In this document: positions 25,122 to 36,202 of the stretch, one piece after another
Layout of the letters: each line of letters begins with the position of its first letter
Numbering within the stretch: the stretch's first letter is position 1
Assembly: GCF_023740735.1 (NCBI RefSeq)
Contig: NZ_JAMRXH010000029.1
Location: forward strand, 1-43,378
Direction of reading: 5' to 3'
Source of the DNA: Nocardia sp. CDC159
GTDB taxonomy: Bacteria; Actinomycetota; Actinomycetes; Mycobacteriales; Mycobacteriaceae
Length of the DNA stretch: 43,378 nt
Position numbers and translations under genes: made by a program
Notes under the pieces: model-generated
What the model was told of the DNA's origin: nothing
What the model saw: only the letters and a program-made list of their open reading frames with translations
Databases searched by the model: none

Positions 25122-26558
25122 TCAGCCGGTGCGCTGCGAACTCAGCGGCGCGGCAATACTTTCCAGCGACCGCCCCTCGGCGCGCACCCCCAGGATCAGC
25201 TCCGCGATACCGCCGACCATCATGACGACCGCGCCGATGGTGAAGGCCAGCGCGGTGCGGCTCGGATCGCCGTCCTCGGTGAGCTCGGCGAAGACCAGCG
25301 GTCCCGCGATACCGCCCGCGGCGGTGCCCACGGCGTAGAAGAAGGCGATGGCCATCGCCCTGGTCTCCATCGGGAAGATCTCGCTCACCGTGAGATAGGC
25401 CGAACTCGCACCGCACGAGGCCACGAACAGCACCACCGTCCAGCACGCGGTGAGCGTCACGGCGGTGAGATCACCGCGCACCAACAGCATCGCGGTGCCC
25501 AGCAACAGGATTCCCGACCCCAGATACGAGCCCGCGATCATGGGTTTGCGGCCGACGGTGTCGAAGAACCGGCCCAGCACCAGCGGTCCGAAGAAGCTGC
25601 CCAGGCACATGACGGCGTAGAAGTAGCCGGTCCGGTCGCTGGGCACATCGAAGGATGTGCCGAGGATGACCGCGAAGTTGAAGGTGACCGCGTTGTAGAG
25701 GAACGCCTGCCCGACGAACAGCGCCAGGCCGAGCGTGCTGCGGCGCGGGTACCGCCGGAGCATGACCGAGGCGATCTCGCCGAACCCGGTGGAGCGGCGC
25801 TGGCGCACCTCGATGGTCTCCTCGACCTCGGGCAATCGCGCACCGGTTTCCCGGCGCACCCGATCCTCCACCCCCGCGACCAGCTCCTCGGCCTGGCGGT
25901 CGCGGCCGTGGATGAACATCCACCGCGGGCTCTCCGGCACATGCCGCCGCACCACCAGCACCAGCAGCCCGAAGATAACGCCCATCCCGAACATCAAGCG
26001 CCAGCCGATATTCGGCGCGAACAGCTGCGGATTCAGCGCGGCCACCGACAGCAGCGCCCCACCGGACGCGCCCAGCCAATAGGTGCCGTTGATGATGATG
26101 TCGATACGGCCGCGGTACTTGCTCGGAATCAGTTCGTCGATCGCGGAATTGATCGCGGCGTACTCGCCGCCGATGCCGAGCCCGGTCAGGAACCGGAACA
26201 GCACGAACCACCACAGCGAGAAGGAGAACGCCGTCAGGGCGGTCGCCACCAGATACACCACCAGCGTGACGATGAACAGCTTCTTACGGCCGTAGCGGTC
26301 GGTCAGCCAGCCGAACAGCAGGGCCCCGACACACGCGCCCGCCACATACATGGCCGCCGCCAGCCCGGACACCTGCGCCGAGGAGATCGGCAGGCCGCTG
26401 TCCGGTTCGGACAGCTTGGCCGCCACGCTGCCGACGACGGTCACCTCGAAGCCGTCGACGATCCATACCGAGCCGAGCCCGACCACGATCATCCAATGCC
26501 AGCGCGCCCACGGCAGACGATCGAGCCGGGCCGGGATCTTGGTCCGCACCGTGCTCAT
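25122..26558 (-). CDS. MFS transporter (sugar-porter/AAHS-like) at the end of the xdh operon
   Basis: A 478-residue, 12-segment MFS permease. WMIVVGLGSVWIVDGFEVTVVG is segment 1 with the D-x-F-E pattern of organic-acid and metabolite symporters; GWLTDRYGRKKLF is motif A; RFLTGLGIGGEYAAINSAIDELIP is the conserved segment 4-5 region of the sugar-porter/AAHS group; GRFFDTVGRKPMI repeats motif A in the second half. It probably imports a small organic compound with protons. It starts 36 bases after xdhC on the same strand, so it is likely the last gene of the xdh operon, and a purine or related substrate is a reasonable guess. Known purine permeases are mostly of other families (NCS1, NCS2), so that guess is weak. 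Confidence 0.8.
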   Translation of the reverse strand: MSTVRTKIPARLDRLPWARWHWMIVVGLGSVWIVDGFEVTVVGSVAAKLSEPDSGLPISSAQVSGLAAAMYVAGACVGALLFGWLTDRYGRKKLFIVTLVVYLVATALTAFSFSLWWFVLFRFLTGLGIGGEYAAINSAIDELIPSKYRGRIDIIINGTYWLGASGGALLSVAALNPQLFAPNIGWRLMFGMGVIFGLLVLVVRRHVPESPRWMFIHGRDRQAEELVAGVEDRVRRETGARLPEVEETIEVRQRRSTGFGEIASVMLRRYPRRSTLGLALFVGQAFLYNAVTFNFAVILGTSFDVPSDRTGYFYAVMCLGSFFGPLVLGRFFDTVGRKPMIAGSYLGSGILLLGTAMLLVRGDLTAVTLTACWTVVLFVASCGASSAYLTVSEIFPMETRAMAIAFFYAVGTAAGGIAGPLVFAELTEDGDPSRTALAFTIGAVVMMVGGIAELILGVRAEGRSLESIAAPLSSQRTG

Positions 26559-26594
26559 GCCGGTGATCTTTCCCCGCCGCGGGGTCGGGAAACC

Positions 26595-27405
26595 TCAGCG
26601 ACGGTCGCGTTCGAAGGTGCGCAGCAGGTCGGCGGCGACGCTCACCGCGATCGTGGCGGGCTCCTTGCCGGTGATCTCGCTCAGCCCGATAGGGGTCTTG
26701 ATCCGCTCGATGGCGGCGGCGTCGTGACCGCCCTCCTCGGCCAGCCGACGCCGGAACCGTGCCCATTTGGCGGCCGAGCCGATCAGCCCGATCGAGCCGA
26801 GACCGGCGGTGCGCAGGGCGGCGTCGCACAGCGCGGCGTCCTCGGCGTGATCGTGGGTCATGATGAGGATGTGGGCGCCGGGCGGCAGTTCGGCGAGTAC
26901 CTCCTCCGGCAGCAGCGGGGTGTGGTACACGTGGACCTGTGCGACCGCATCGGCGAGCACGCCGAGCCGCTGCTCGGTCAACTGGTCGGGGCGGGTGTCG
27001 ATCAGATGCAGATCGAGGTCCTGTCGGGCCAGGATGCGGGCCAGCTCCAAACCGACGTGCCCGACGCCGAAAATCGCCACCGCGGGCACGACGGGCAGCG
27101 GTTCCAACAGCACGGTGACCGCTCCCCCGCAGCATTGCACGCCGTGGCGGTTGGTCACCTTGTCGTTGAGGGCGAATTCCATCAGCTCCGCCTCCGGATC
27201 GGGCGCGGCGAGCAACTCGCGGGCCCGATCGATCGCGACGGCCTCGATATTGCCGCCACCGATCGATCCCCACGTCTCGGCCTGCCCCACAACGAGTTTC
27301 GCGCCCGCTCGCCGGGGTGCGTGGCCGCGCACGGTCGCGACGGTCACCAGCACGCCGGGTTCCCGGCGGGCTCGCAACCGCGCGACCGCGGCCACCCAGG
27401 TCATC

Positions 27406-27413
<8 letters not shown>
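26595..27413 (-). CDS. xdhC: XdhC-type molybdenum cofactor maturation protein
   Basis: A 272-residue XdhC/CoxI family protein. The N-terminal domain has GVLVTVATVRGHAPRRAGAK, WGSIGGGNIE (about 48-57) and RHGVQCCGGAVTVLLEP (about 89-105) with the Cys pair involved in cofactor handling; the C-terminal half is a Rossmann domain starting PAVAIFGVGHVGLELARIL. XdhC binds Moco, helps give it its terminal sulfido ligand and delivers it to the large subunit of xanthine dehydrogenase. The GTG at 27413 overlaps the end of xdhB by 8 bases; an ATG at 27404, just after the xdhB stop, is an alternative. Either way the genes are coupled. Confidence 0.92.
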
Positions 27414-29834
<2,421 letters not shown>

Positions 29835-29838
<4 letters not shown>

Positions 29839-31310
29839 GACAGCACCGCCTCGGTGGTCTGCGTGTACAGCTTCAACAGGCTCTGGCCGAGCATGGCCGC
29901 GCGATACTCCGCGCTCGCGCGGTGGTCGCTCATCGGCGTGCCCTCCGACCGCAGGACCGCGGCGGCGGCCTCGACCGTCTCCGCCGACCAGGGGCGGCCG
30001 ATCAGGGCGGCCTCGGTGTCGCGGGCGCGGACCGGGGTGGCGGCCACGCCGCCCAGGCCGATGCGCGCGGCGCGGACCATCCCGTCCTCGATGTCGAGCG
30101 CGAAAGCGACCGCGACGCTGGAGATGTCGTCGAAGCGACGCTTGGCGATCTTGTGGAATGCCGCCACCGGGGCCAGCGGCAGCGGGATGCGCACGGCGCG
30201 GATCAGCTCGTCCGGCCGCCGCACGCTGCGGCGGTAGCCGGTGAAGTAGTCGGCCAGGTCGATCTCCCGCTCACCGTCGGCGTCGGCGAGCACCACCGAC
30301 GCCCCGAGCGCGAGCAGCACCGGCGGGCTGTCACCGATGGGTGAGCCGGTACCAAGATTGCCGCCCAGGGTCGCGCCGTTGCGGATGAGCCGGGAGGCGA
30401 ACTGCGGGAACAGCTCCGCGAGCAGCGGCACACTGCCGTCGAGCCGCCGTTCGATCTCGGTGAGCGACAGCGCGGCTCCGATCTCGATGCGATCGGCGTC
30501 CACGCGCAGCTCCCGCAATTCGGGCAGGCGATCGATCGCGATCACGTAATCCGCCCGGCGCGCACGGATATTCACCTCCACGCCCCAGTCGGTACTGCCC
30601 GCGACGACCACCGCGTCGGGGCGTTCGCGCAGCAGCCGCAGCGCCTCGGCGAGGGTGGCCGGGCGGCGGAAGGTGCGACCGTCGCTGGTCAATTCGGTGG
30701 CGACCGGCGCGGGCGGGGACTGCTCGCGGCGCCGGGCGAGCGGATCGTCGTCGCTCGGCGTGCCCACGGCATACGCGGCATCGCGGATCGGCCGGTATCC
30801 GGTGCAGCGGCACAGGTTTCCGCTCAGCGCATGCAGGTCGAAACCGTTGGGGCCGTGTTCGCAGTCGTGCGGATCGGAGTGCGCGCCATTGGATTCCGCC
30901 GGGGCGCAGCGGTCGGGCCGGTAGTATTCGGCGGCCATGCTGCAGATGAATCCCGGTGTGCAGTAGCCGCATTGCGAGCCGCCGCGCACGGCCATCTCCT
31001 GCTGCACCGGATGCAGATCGGCGGGCGTGCCCGTCCCGCCCGCGCTGCCGAGTCCTTCGGCGGTGACGATCTCCTGGCCGTCGAGGGCGGCGACCGGGAC
31101 CAGACAGGCGTTGATCGCGACCCAGTCGGTGGGCTTGCGCAGGCCCGGGCGGGCCACCAGGACCGAACACGCGCCGCATTCGCCCTCGGCGCAGCCTTCC
31201 TTGCTCCCGGTGAGGCCGCGCTCACGCAGGAAATCCAGCACCGTTGTATGCGATGCGGCCGGGGAAATCGGGGTAACCTTCCCATTGACCGTGATCCGCG
31301 CCGCTACCAT
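29835..31310 (-). CDS. xdhA: Xanthine dehydrogenase small subunit (2Fe-2S and FAD domains)
   Basis: A 491-residue electron-transfer subunit. Residues 1-80 form the plant-type ferredoxin domain with Cys40, 45, 48 and 69 (GCAEGECGAC and NAC); residues 100-180 form the second cluster domain with Cys114, 117, 167 and 169 (QCGYC and CRC). Between the two pairs sits a Cys/His-containing loop of about 25 residues. From about 205 onward is the FAD-binding domain: VVVAGSTDWGVEVN, IEIGAALSLTEIERRL and RNGATLGGNLGTGSPIGDSPP. It passes electrons from the Moco subunit to NAD. The ATG has GAGGA 7 bases upstream. It is the first structural gene of xdhA-xdhB-xdhC-MFS, divergent from the five-gene operon at 31892, and may be preceded by a short leader ORF. 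Confidence 0.93.
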
Positions 31311-31747
31311 GGCACATCCTCATTTCGGTATGCGGTCGATCCAATAATTCTAGTCGCCATTTCAGGAGCTTTCTATTTCGGTGGCACAGCCCGAGAGACG
31401 CGTGTCGATTCGCGCGGTGACTACAGAAGCGAAGAGGCCGGGGCCGCGCGGGCACGCCGGTAGCAGGGCTGCTCAGCAGCCGTGCGCTACCCGGCCCGGA
31501 ATCCAGGACGTCCGATGAGCGAGGCGACGCAGGTCGGAGATGGTCGACATCCGACTTCGCCTCCTTTCAGCAGCCCACGAGTCGGTGCGCTCGAAACTAC
31601 GTCGCGGCGGGCCGATCGGTCAAGCCGACGTGGGCGGACCGGTGGCGGTTTGTAGGAATCCATAACCGACGCCCGGCCGTTCTCGAATTGTCTCGGCGCA
31701 TCGCACAAATGGATATTGCGGCAATGTTTCCGGCGGTTGACGCGCCG
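31311..31747. other. Divergent regulatory region between xdhA and the five-gene operon
   Basis: No full gene. On the minus strand it holds the xdhA leader with a 25-codon ORF (31473-31550); immediately around the end of that ORF GGCTG-CTGAG-CAGCC can fold into a small hairpin. The plus-strand leader motif begins at 31748. Both promoters must lie in about 200 bases between 31550 and 31748. Confidence 0.5.
31473..31550 (-). CDS. Short leader ORF (25 codons) upstream of xdhA
   Basis: ATG at 31550 is preceded by AAAGGAGG, one of the strongest ribosome sites in the window, about 9 bases upstream. The 25-residue product starts MSTISDLRRLAHRTSW and ends GRVAHGC, then TGA. It ends 162 bases before xdhA. 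The ending G-R-V-A-x-x-C recalls the short leader peptides (ending like GRVASAxC) found before sulfur-metabolism genes in actinomycetes; that likeness is from memory and modest. It may be an attenuation or ribosome-stalling peptide, with a small GC hairpin overlapping its stop codon. A chance ORF cannot be excluded. Confidence 0.5.
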   Translation of the reverse strand: MSTISDLRRLAHRTSWIPGRVAHGC

Positions 31748-31853
31748 TTGTGAAAGTCTACGAAATGCCGGACTCGGCCTGCGGATGTCTTCATGTGTTC
31801 CACCGCTATCCGATACCGCCCGGTCGGCGGTGTACTCCTCACGCCAGTTTGCC
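31748..31853 (+). promoter_or_regulatory. Conserved leader element, copy 1 (candidate cis-regulatory RNA)
   Basis: Positions 31748-31817 align without gaps to 36870-36939, before the guanine deaminase, with 54 of 70 bases identical. Most conserved are AAGTCTACGAAA, TCGGCC and ACCGCTATCCGA (GCCGCTATCCGA in copy 2). A helix pairs 31784-31789 with 31812-31817; between copies one pair changes U-A to C-G and another G-U to G-C, though this copy has one A-C mismatch. After the core, ACCGCC-CGGTC-GGCGGT can form a 6-bp hairpin (31815-31831), and the blocks GTGTACTCCTCA and CCAGTTTGCC follow. The next start codon is at 31892. I do not match this to a known riboswitch class; a DNA-binding-protein site is the alternative. 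Confidence 0.6.
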
Positions 31854-31891
31854 GCAACGCAGGGGATCCCCTTGCCGGACAAGGAGTTCCC

Positions 31892-32362
31892 GTGCCGATC
31901 CAGCGCAAGCACACCATGCACCACTCGACCATCGTCGACGCCGATCCGGACACCGTCTGGGCCGTGGTCCGAGACGCCATGCAGGTGGTGCGCATCGTAT
32001 CCGGCCACGCGGCGCGGGACGTGAGCTGGACCGAGGGCGGTGCGGTCGAGCGAGTGCCCGCGCGCTACGACTTCACGCTGGTGTTCAACGACGGCCTGGT
32101 CCAGCAGGAGGTGGCCGGGCGCGACGAGGTGCGCCGCTCGCAGACCTATCGGGCCGTCGCGCCGACGATGGGCGTCACCGCCTACCTGGCCACGATTCGC
32201 GTCCGCACGATCACCAACGATCCGAACCGCAGCTTCTTCGAATGGTCCCGGGAGCTGACCATCGCCGAGGACGCCGATCCCGAGGTCATCGAGGCGATCA
32301 TCGCCATGATGGCCAAGCAGACCGACGCCGTCCGGGATCATTTCGCCGCCTCAGGGCACTAG
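31892..32362 (+). CDS. SRPBCC family protein, first gene of the five-gene operon
   Basis: A 156-residue protein of the SRPBCC/Bet v 1-like fold: HHSTIVDADPDTVWAVVRDAMQVV at the start, strands SWTEGGAVERVPARYDFTLVF and FEWSRELTIAEDAD, and a long C-terminal helix (EVIEAIIAMMAKQTDAVRDHF). The family binds small hydrophobic ligands and includes cyclases and Pictet-Spengler-type enzymes; here a catalytic or carrier role in the operon's pathway is inference. The GTG at 31892 has AAGGAG 5 bases upstream. An in-frame ATG at 31793 inside the conserved leader would add 33 residues; I reject it because no ribosome site precedes it and the leader conservation begins upstream of it. The next gene starts 32 bases downstream. 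Confidence 0.72.
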   Translation: MPIQRKHTMHHSTIVDADPDTVWAVVRDAMQVVRIVSGHAARDVSWTEGGAVERVPARYDFTLVFNDGLVQQEVAGRDEVRRSQTYRAVAPTMGVTAYLATIRVRTITNDPNRSFFEWSRELTIAEDADPEVIEAIIAMMAKQTDAVRDHFAASGH

Positions 32363-32394
32363 GCGATCACCGCGACATACATCGAGGAGCAACC

Positions 32395-33360
32395 TTGACC
32401 GATTCAACCTCCGGTCGTCACATCGAAATCGCCTGGCCCGCTGTGGGTATCACCGTGACCGCCGAACTCGACGATCGCAACGCCGCACTGGCCGACGCGC
32501 TGTGGGAAGCGCTGCCCTATCGGAGCCTGCAGGGGCACGCGCTGGTGGCGGGACATCATCTCTATCACGCGGCGCCGATCCCCTCCCTGCTGCATCTGCC
32601 CGCGACCACGCGATTCGATCGGCGCGAGGCGCCCGACGGGACCGTATTCTGTTCGGCGCTCCAGCATCTGGGCATCAAATACGGCACGCTGACCGAACCT
32701 ATGCCCGCCTCCCCGGTCGGCCGGGTGCTGCCGGCGGACATGCCCGCACTGCTCGAAGTCGGTCGCGCCGTGTGGGATTCGGTGTATTCGACCAAGCAGC
32801 CCATCCTCGCCGAGGTCCGCAAGGCGGGCACGGCGGGCGGGCATCGCATTCCGCATGTGACCGCCGCCGATCCGGAGGCGAACCGCCTGATCCACGAGGT
32901 ACACGCCGAGACCGAGCGGATCTGGCTGTCCGAACCACCCGAGCTCGCCGATCTGCACCGGGGTAGGATCCCCTCCGGCGCGGGGAGTTTCGACACGGTG
33001 CTGCCCACCCTGCTGTTCGTCAACGGCGAGACGCGCCCGCTGGGATATGCCACCTACGGCGGGCTGGTCCGGGCCGCGGTCGCGGAGATGCCGATGGATT
33101 CGCTGCGCCAGATGGCGCGGTTGCTGATCGGCGTTCCGGCGGAATTCCTCGGTTACTGCGGTCTGGAGCGGCTGTGGGCCTTCACCCAGCGCTTTCTGGC
33201 CTGTCTCGACCGGCTCGACCGCGACGACTTCCTGGCCGTGGCGAGCCAGATGGCCCTCTACGTCAACTGCCTGGGCGGCTGGAATCTGCACCTGTTCCCC
33301 TGGAACACCGGTGACCATCTGCGGCAGTTGCGCCCGGCCGAGGCGGGACGGCCGTCATGA
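32395..33360 (+). CDS. Cyclophilin-fold, cucumopine synthase-like protein
   Basis: A 321-residue protein. The N-terminal part (RHIEIAWPAVGITVTAELDDRN, LADALWEALPYRSLQGHALVAGHH, TVFCSALQHLGIKYGTLTEP) resembles the cyclophilin-like domain of the DUF3830/cucumopine synthase group, and the C-terminal part (about 170-310) is all helical, as in the cucumopine synthase helical bundle. Cucumopine synthase cyclises the imine formed by histidine and 2-oxoglutarate to an opine. The length of a little over 300 residues fits. The assignment is from pattern memory, without an alignment, so treat it as family-level only. The start is TTG, with GAGGAG 5 bases upstream. Its stop overlaps the next start (ATGA), so it is translationally coupled to the flavoenzyme. 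Confidence 0.5.
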   Translation: MTDSTSGRHIEIAWPAVGITVTAELDDRNAALADALWEALPYRSLQGHALVAGHHLYHAAPIPSLLHLPATTRFDRREAPDGTVFCSALQHLGIKYGTLTEPMPASPVGRVLPADMPALLEVGRAVWDSVYSTKQPILAEVRKAGTAGGHRIPHVTAADPEANRLIHEVHAETERIWLSEPPELADLHRGRIPSGAGSFDTVLPTLLFVNGETRPLGYATYGGLVRAAVAEMPMDSLRQMARLLIGVPAEFLGYCGLERLWAFTQRFLACLDRLDRDDFLAVASQMALYVNCLGGWNLHLFPWNTGDHLRQLRPAEAGRPS

Positions 33361-34415
33361 GCGCGCTGCCCGAACGGACCGACGTCCTTGTCATCGGCGG
33401 CGGCGTCATCGGGACCTCGATCGCATGCCATCTCGGCGCGGCCGGGGTGGGCACCGTGCTGCTCGAACGTGGCATGCTCGGATCGGGTGCGTCCGCGGCC
33501 ACCGCGGGCGTGCTGCGGACCTACTTCCCCGGGGCCGCCGCGACCGGCGGCCTGGCCGTGCGCAGCCTGGCGGCGTATCACGGCTTCGCCGAGCGCACCG
33601 GGACTCCGCTGGGCCTGCGGCGGGTCGGGTTCCTGGTGCTGTTCACCGAGGACCATCAGGTGGCGGAGTTCCGGCGCGAGCAGGCCGCCCAGCGAGCCGC
33701 CGGGGTCGAGATCGAGCTGGTCTCGGCTTCCGAAGCGGCGCAACTCAATCCGCTGCTCGACGTGCGCGCCGTCGTGGCGGCGGCCTGGTCGTCGCAGGCG
33801 TATGCCTGCGACCCCCTCGCCATCGTGCGCGGGTACGCGGCGGCGGCGCAGGACGCGGGCGCGATGTTGCGCACCGAGACTCCCGTGCTCGGTATCGAGC
33901 CCGATGGTCGGGTGCACACACCCGTGGGCAGCATCCGGGCCGACACCGTCGTCTGCGCGGCCGGTCCCTGGGCGGGGGCGGTCGCCGCGCTGGCCGGGGT
34001 CGACCTGCCTGTCACCACCTACCCCATCGAACTGCTGCTCACCGATCCGCCCGCCGCACCGCTCACCACCGTGCCGATGACCCTGCACGCCGCGACCGGG
34101 CTGCGCATCCGGGCGTGGCGCGACCGCGTCCTTGTCGGGATGGGTGTGCCCGATTCGGGCGAATCCCGGGCGGACTGGCTGGGGCGGCTGGCGAAGCAGC
34201 TCGGTGACACGTATCCGGCCCTGGCCGGTACCCGCCTGCATCGGGGGTGGAGCGGGCCCTTGGATGCGAGCGCCGACGGGTCCGCCGTCATCGGCCGGGC
34301 GCCCGCGCGACCCTTCCTCTATGCGGCCGGATTCTCCGGTCAGGGAGTGTGTCAGGCGCCCGCTGCCGGGGAGATCGTTCGCGACCTGCTGGCCGAGGGG
34401 AAGGGATTGTCATGA
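33357..34415 (+). CDS. FAD-dependent oxidoreductase, DAO (D-amino acid/glycine oxidase-like) family
   Basis: A 352-residue flavoprotein. Residues 9-40 are the dinucleotide-binding fold (DVLVIGGGVIGTSIACHLGAAG with GxGxxG, then the acidic end of strand 2 in LLERG). GSGASAATAGVLRTYFPG is the DAO-family second motif, and the C-terminus has GWSGPLDASADGSAVIGRAP and FLYAAGFSGQGVCQAPAAGEIV, which closes over FAD. The family oxidises C-N bonds of amino acids, N-alkyl amino acids and opines. Next to a cucumopine-synthase-like protein, oxidation of an amino-acid-derived or opine-like intermediate is a fair inference. Both ends overlap its neighbours by 4 bases. Confidence 0.85.
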   Translation: MSALPERTDVLVIGGGVIGTSIACHLGAAGVGTVLLERGMLGSGASAATAGVLRTYFPGAAATGGLAVRSLAAYHGFAERTGTPLGLRRVGFLVLFTEDHQVAEFRREQAAQRAAGVEIELVSASEAAQLNPLLDVRAVVAAAWSSQAYACDPLAIVRGYAAAAQDAGAMLRTETPVLGIEPDGRVHTPVGSIRADTVVCAAGPWAGAVAALAGVDLPVTTYPIELLLTDPPAAPLTTVPMTLHAATGLRIRAWRDRVLVGMGVPDSGESRADWLGRLAKQLGDTYPALAGTRLHRGWSGPLDASADGSAVIGRAPARPFLYAAGFSGQGVCQAPAAGEIVRDLLAEGKGLS

Positions 34416-36202
34416 TTGTGTTGGGGTGCAACGGTTTCACCCGCGTCTCGCAATACTTCGCCGAGAATTTCGATGCGGTCGGCACCGAGCGGCACTATCT
34501 GCTGGGCCACGACGCCGGGGCCGCGCTGCTGGTGGATGGCGAACTGGTCGCGGCCGTGGAGGAGGAGCGGCTCAATCGGGAGAAGAAGACCACCGATTTT
34601 CCAGTCGGTGCGGTGCGGTGGTGTCTCGACCATGCTGGGGTGGACTTCTCCGATATCGATCTCATTGCCATTCCGTGGGACTTCTCCGCCGAGGTCTTCG
34701 ACGGGCTGTTGCGCGACATCGTGTCCGCGCCGATGCCGGCCGCGAACAAGGTGGGTCTGGTTCGGGCCATCGGCGGGTTGTGCACCGAAATCGTCGGCCA
34801 CGAGGCGATGCTGGCCGACTTCGCCGCGCGCACCGGTTTCACACCCGATCCGGACAAGGTGGTGTTCGTGCCGCATCACCTCGCCCATGCGATGACCGGC
34901 TACTACCTGGCGGGCATGAAGGATGCCGCGTTTCTGATCAGTGATGGTCGCGCCGAACGGTTTTCGGCGCTGATGGGCGAGATCCGCGACGGGCGGATCC
35001 GGGTCTTCGACGAAACGGCCATCGGTGCGGAGTATTCGATCGGTCTGCTGTTCGGGGCGATCACCCGGTACCTGGGGTTCGTGCCGAACAACGACGAATA
35101 CAAGATCATGGGCCTGGCCGGATATGCCGAACCGCCGTCGCCGAATCCGTTTCTCGAGCATTTCGTCGAACTGCACGAGAATGGGCGATACAGGTTCCGG
35201 CAACCGCTCGAGACGGATAACCCGCGCGGCCTCGAGCCGCTGTTCGAACAGTATTTCGGGCCCGTGCGGCACACTCTGGAGTACCGGGCCCGGATGGCAG
35301 CGGCGGCCCAGCAGATGCTGAGCGTGGTCACCAGCCATCAGCTGCGCGCGCTGGCGGGCAAGACGGATCTGAAGCGGGTGCTGTTCGAGGGCGGTGTGGC
35401 GTTGAACTGCCTCAACAACACTCCGTTGTTGGCGGGGTCGCGGTTCGACGATATGGACGTCGGTTTCGGTGCCAGCGATACCGGCATCGTCATCGGTGCG
35501 GCGGTGCATGCCTGGCTCGGTCGCTCGGGGAGGGTGACGACCGCGCCGACGGTCACGCCCTATCTGGGACCGGAATACGACGATGCGACGATCGAGCACG
35601 CGCTGCGGGAATTCGGCGGGCGGGTGGTATGGCGGCGGCACGACGATGACGAGGTCGTCGATCAGGTGGCGAAGCTGCTCACCGAGAAGGTCGTCGTCGG
35701 ATGGTACGAAGGCCGGATCGAGCATGGGCCGCGGGCGCTGGGGCACCGCAGTATCCTTGCGAATCCGCGGTTTTCGGATATCAAGGACGTCATCAATACC
35801 AGGGTCAAACATCGCGAACCGTTCCGCCCGTTCGCGCCGATCGTGCTCGAGGCCGACGCGCCGCGGATCTTCGAGATGGGGCGCAAGACCCGGTCGCCGT
35901 ATATGACATTCGTATTCCCGGTGCGGCCGGAATTCCGGGACGTGATCCCGGGTGCGACCCATGTGGACGGCACCTCGCGGGTGCAGACGATCACCGATCG
36001 GGACACCCCGCGGCTGGCGGCGCTGTTGCGGCGGTTCACCGCGTTGACCGATGTGCCCTGTCTGATCAATACGTCGTTCAATGTGGCGGGCGAGCCGATC
36101 GTGTGCACCCCGGCAGACGCGCTGGGGTGTTTTCTCGGCACGGAGATCGACTATCTGGTACTCGGCAATTACCTCGTCACGAAAACCGAGGCGGCGCAAT
36201 GA
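34412..36202 (+). CDS. Carbamoyltransferase (NodU/CmcH/TobZ family)
   Basis: A 596-residue two-domain carbamoyltransferase. The N-terminal Kae1-like domain has LLGHDAGAALLVDGELVAAV (30-49), EEERLNREKKTTDFP and HHLAHA (155-160) with the metal-binding His residues. Around 370-380 is EGGVALNCLNN. The C-terminal YrdC-like domain has WYEGRIEHGPRALGHRSILA, REPFRPFAPIVLE and TDVPCLINTSFNVAGEP. These enzymes make carbamoyl-adenylate from carbamoyl phosphate and ATP and transfer the carbamoyl group to a hydroxyl of an antibiotic or Nod factor. All expected motifs are present. This gene is the strongest sign that the operon makes a specialised metabolite. It is coupled by ATGA overlaps on both sides. 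Confidence 0.92.
   Translation: MIVLGCNGFTRVSQYFAENFDAVGTERHYLLGHDAGAALLVDGELVAAVEEERLNREKKTTDFPVGAVRWCLDHAGVDFSDIDLIAIPWDFSAEVFDGLLRDIVSAPMPAANKVGLVRAIGGLCTEIVGHEAMLADFAARTGFTPDPDKVVFVPHHLAHAMTGYYLAGMKDAAFLISDGRAERFSALMGEIRDGRIRVFDETAIGAEYSIGLLFGAITRYLGFVPNNDEYKIMGLAGYAEPPSPNPFLEHFVELHENGRYRFRQPLETDNPRGLEPLFEQYFGPVRHTLEYRARMAAAAQQMLSVVTSHQLRALAGKTDLKRVLFEGGVALNCLNNTPLLAGSRFDDMDVGFGASDTGIVIGAAVHAWLGRSGRVTTAPTVTPYLGPEYDDATIEHALREFGGRVVWRRHDDDEVVDQVAKLLTEKVVVGWYEGRIEHGPRALGHRSILANPRFSDIKDVINTRVKHREPFRPFAPIVLEADAPRIFEMGRKTRSPYMTFVFPVRPEFRDVIPGATHVDGTSRVQTITDRDTPRLAALLRRFTALTDVPCLINTSFNVAGEPIVCTPADALGCFLGTEIDYLVLGNYLVTKTEAAQ

Noticed and set aside
31793..31891. In-frame ATG inside leader copy 1 as the true start of the SRPBCC gene (and likewise 36915 for guaD)
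   Set aside because: Both would add N-terminal extensions starting M-C/S-S-T/A-A-I-R, but conservation begins about 45 bases before the ATG, no ribosome site precedes either, first codon positions vary, and strong ribosome sites precede the internal starts.
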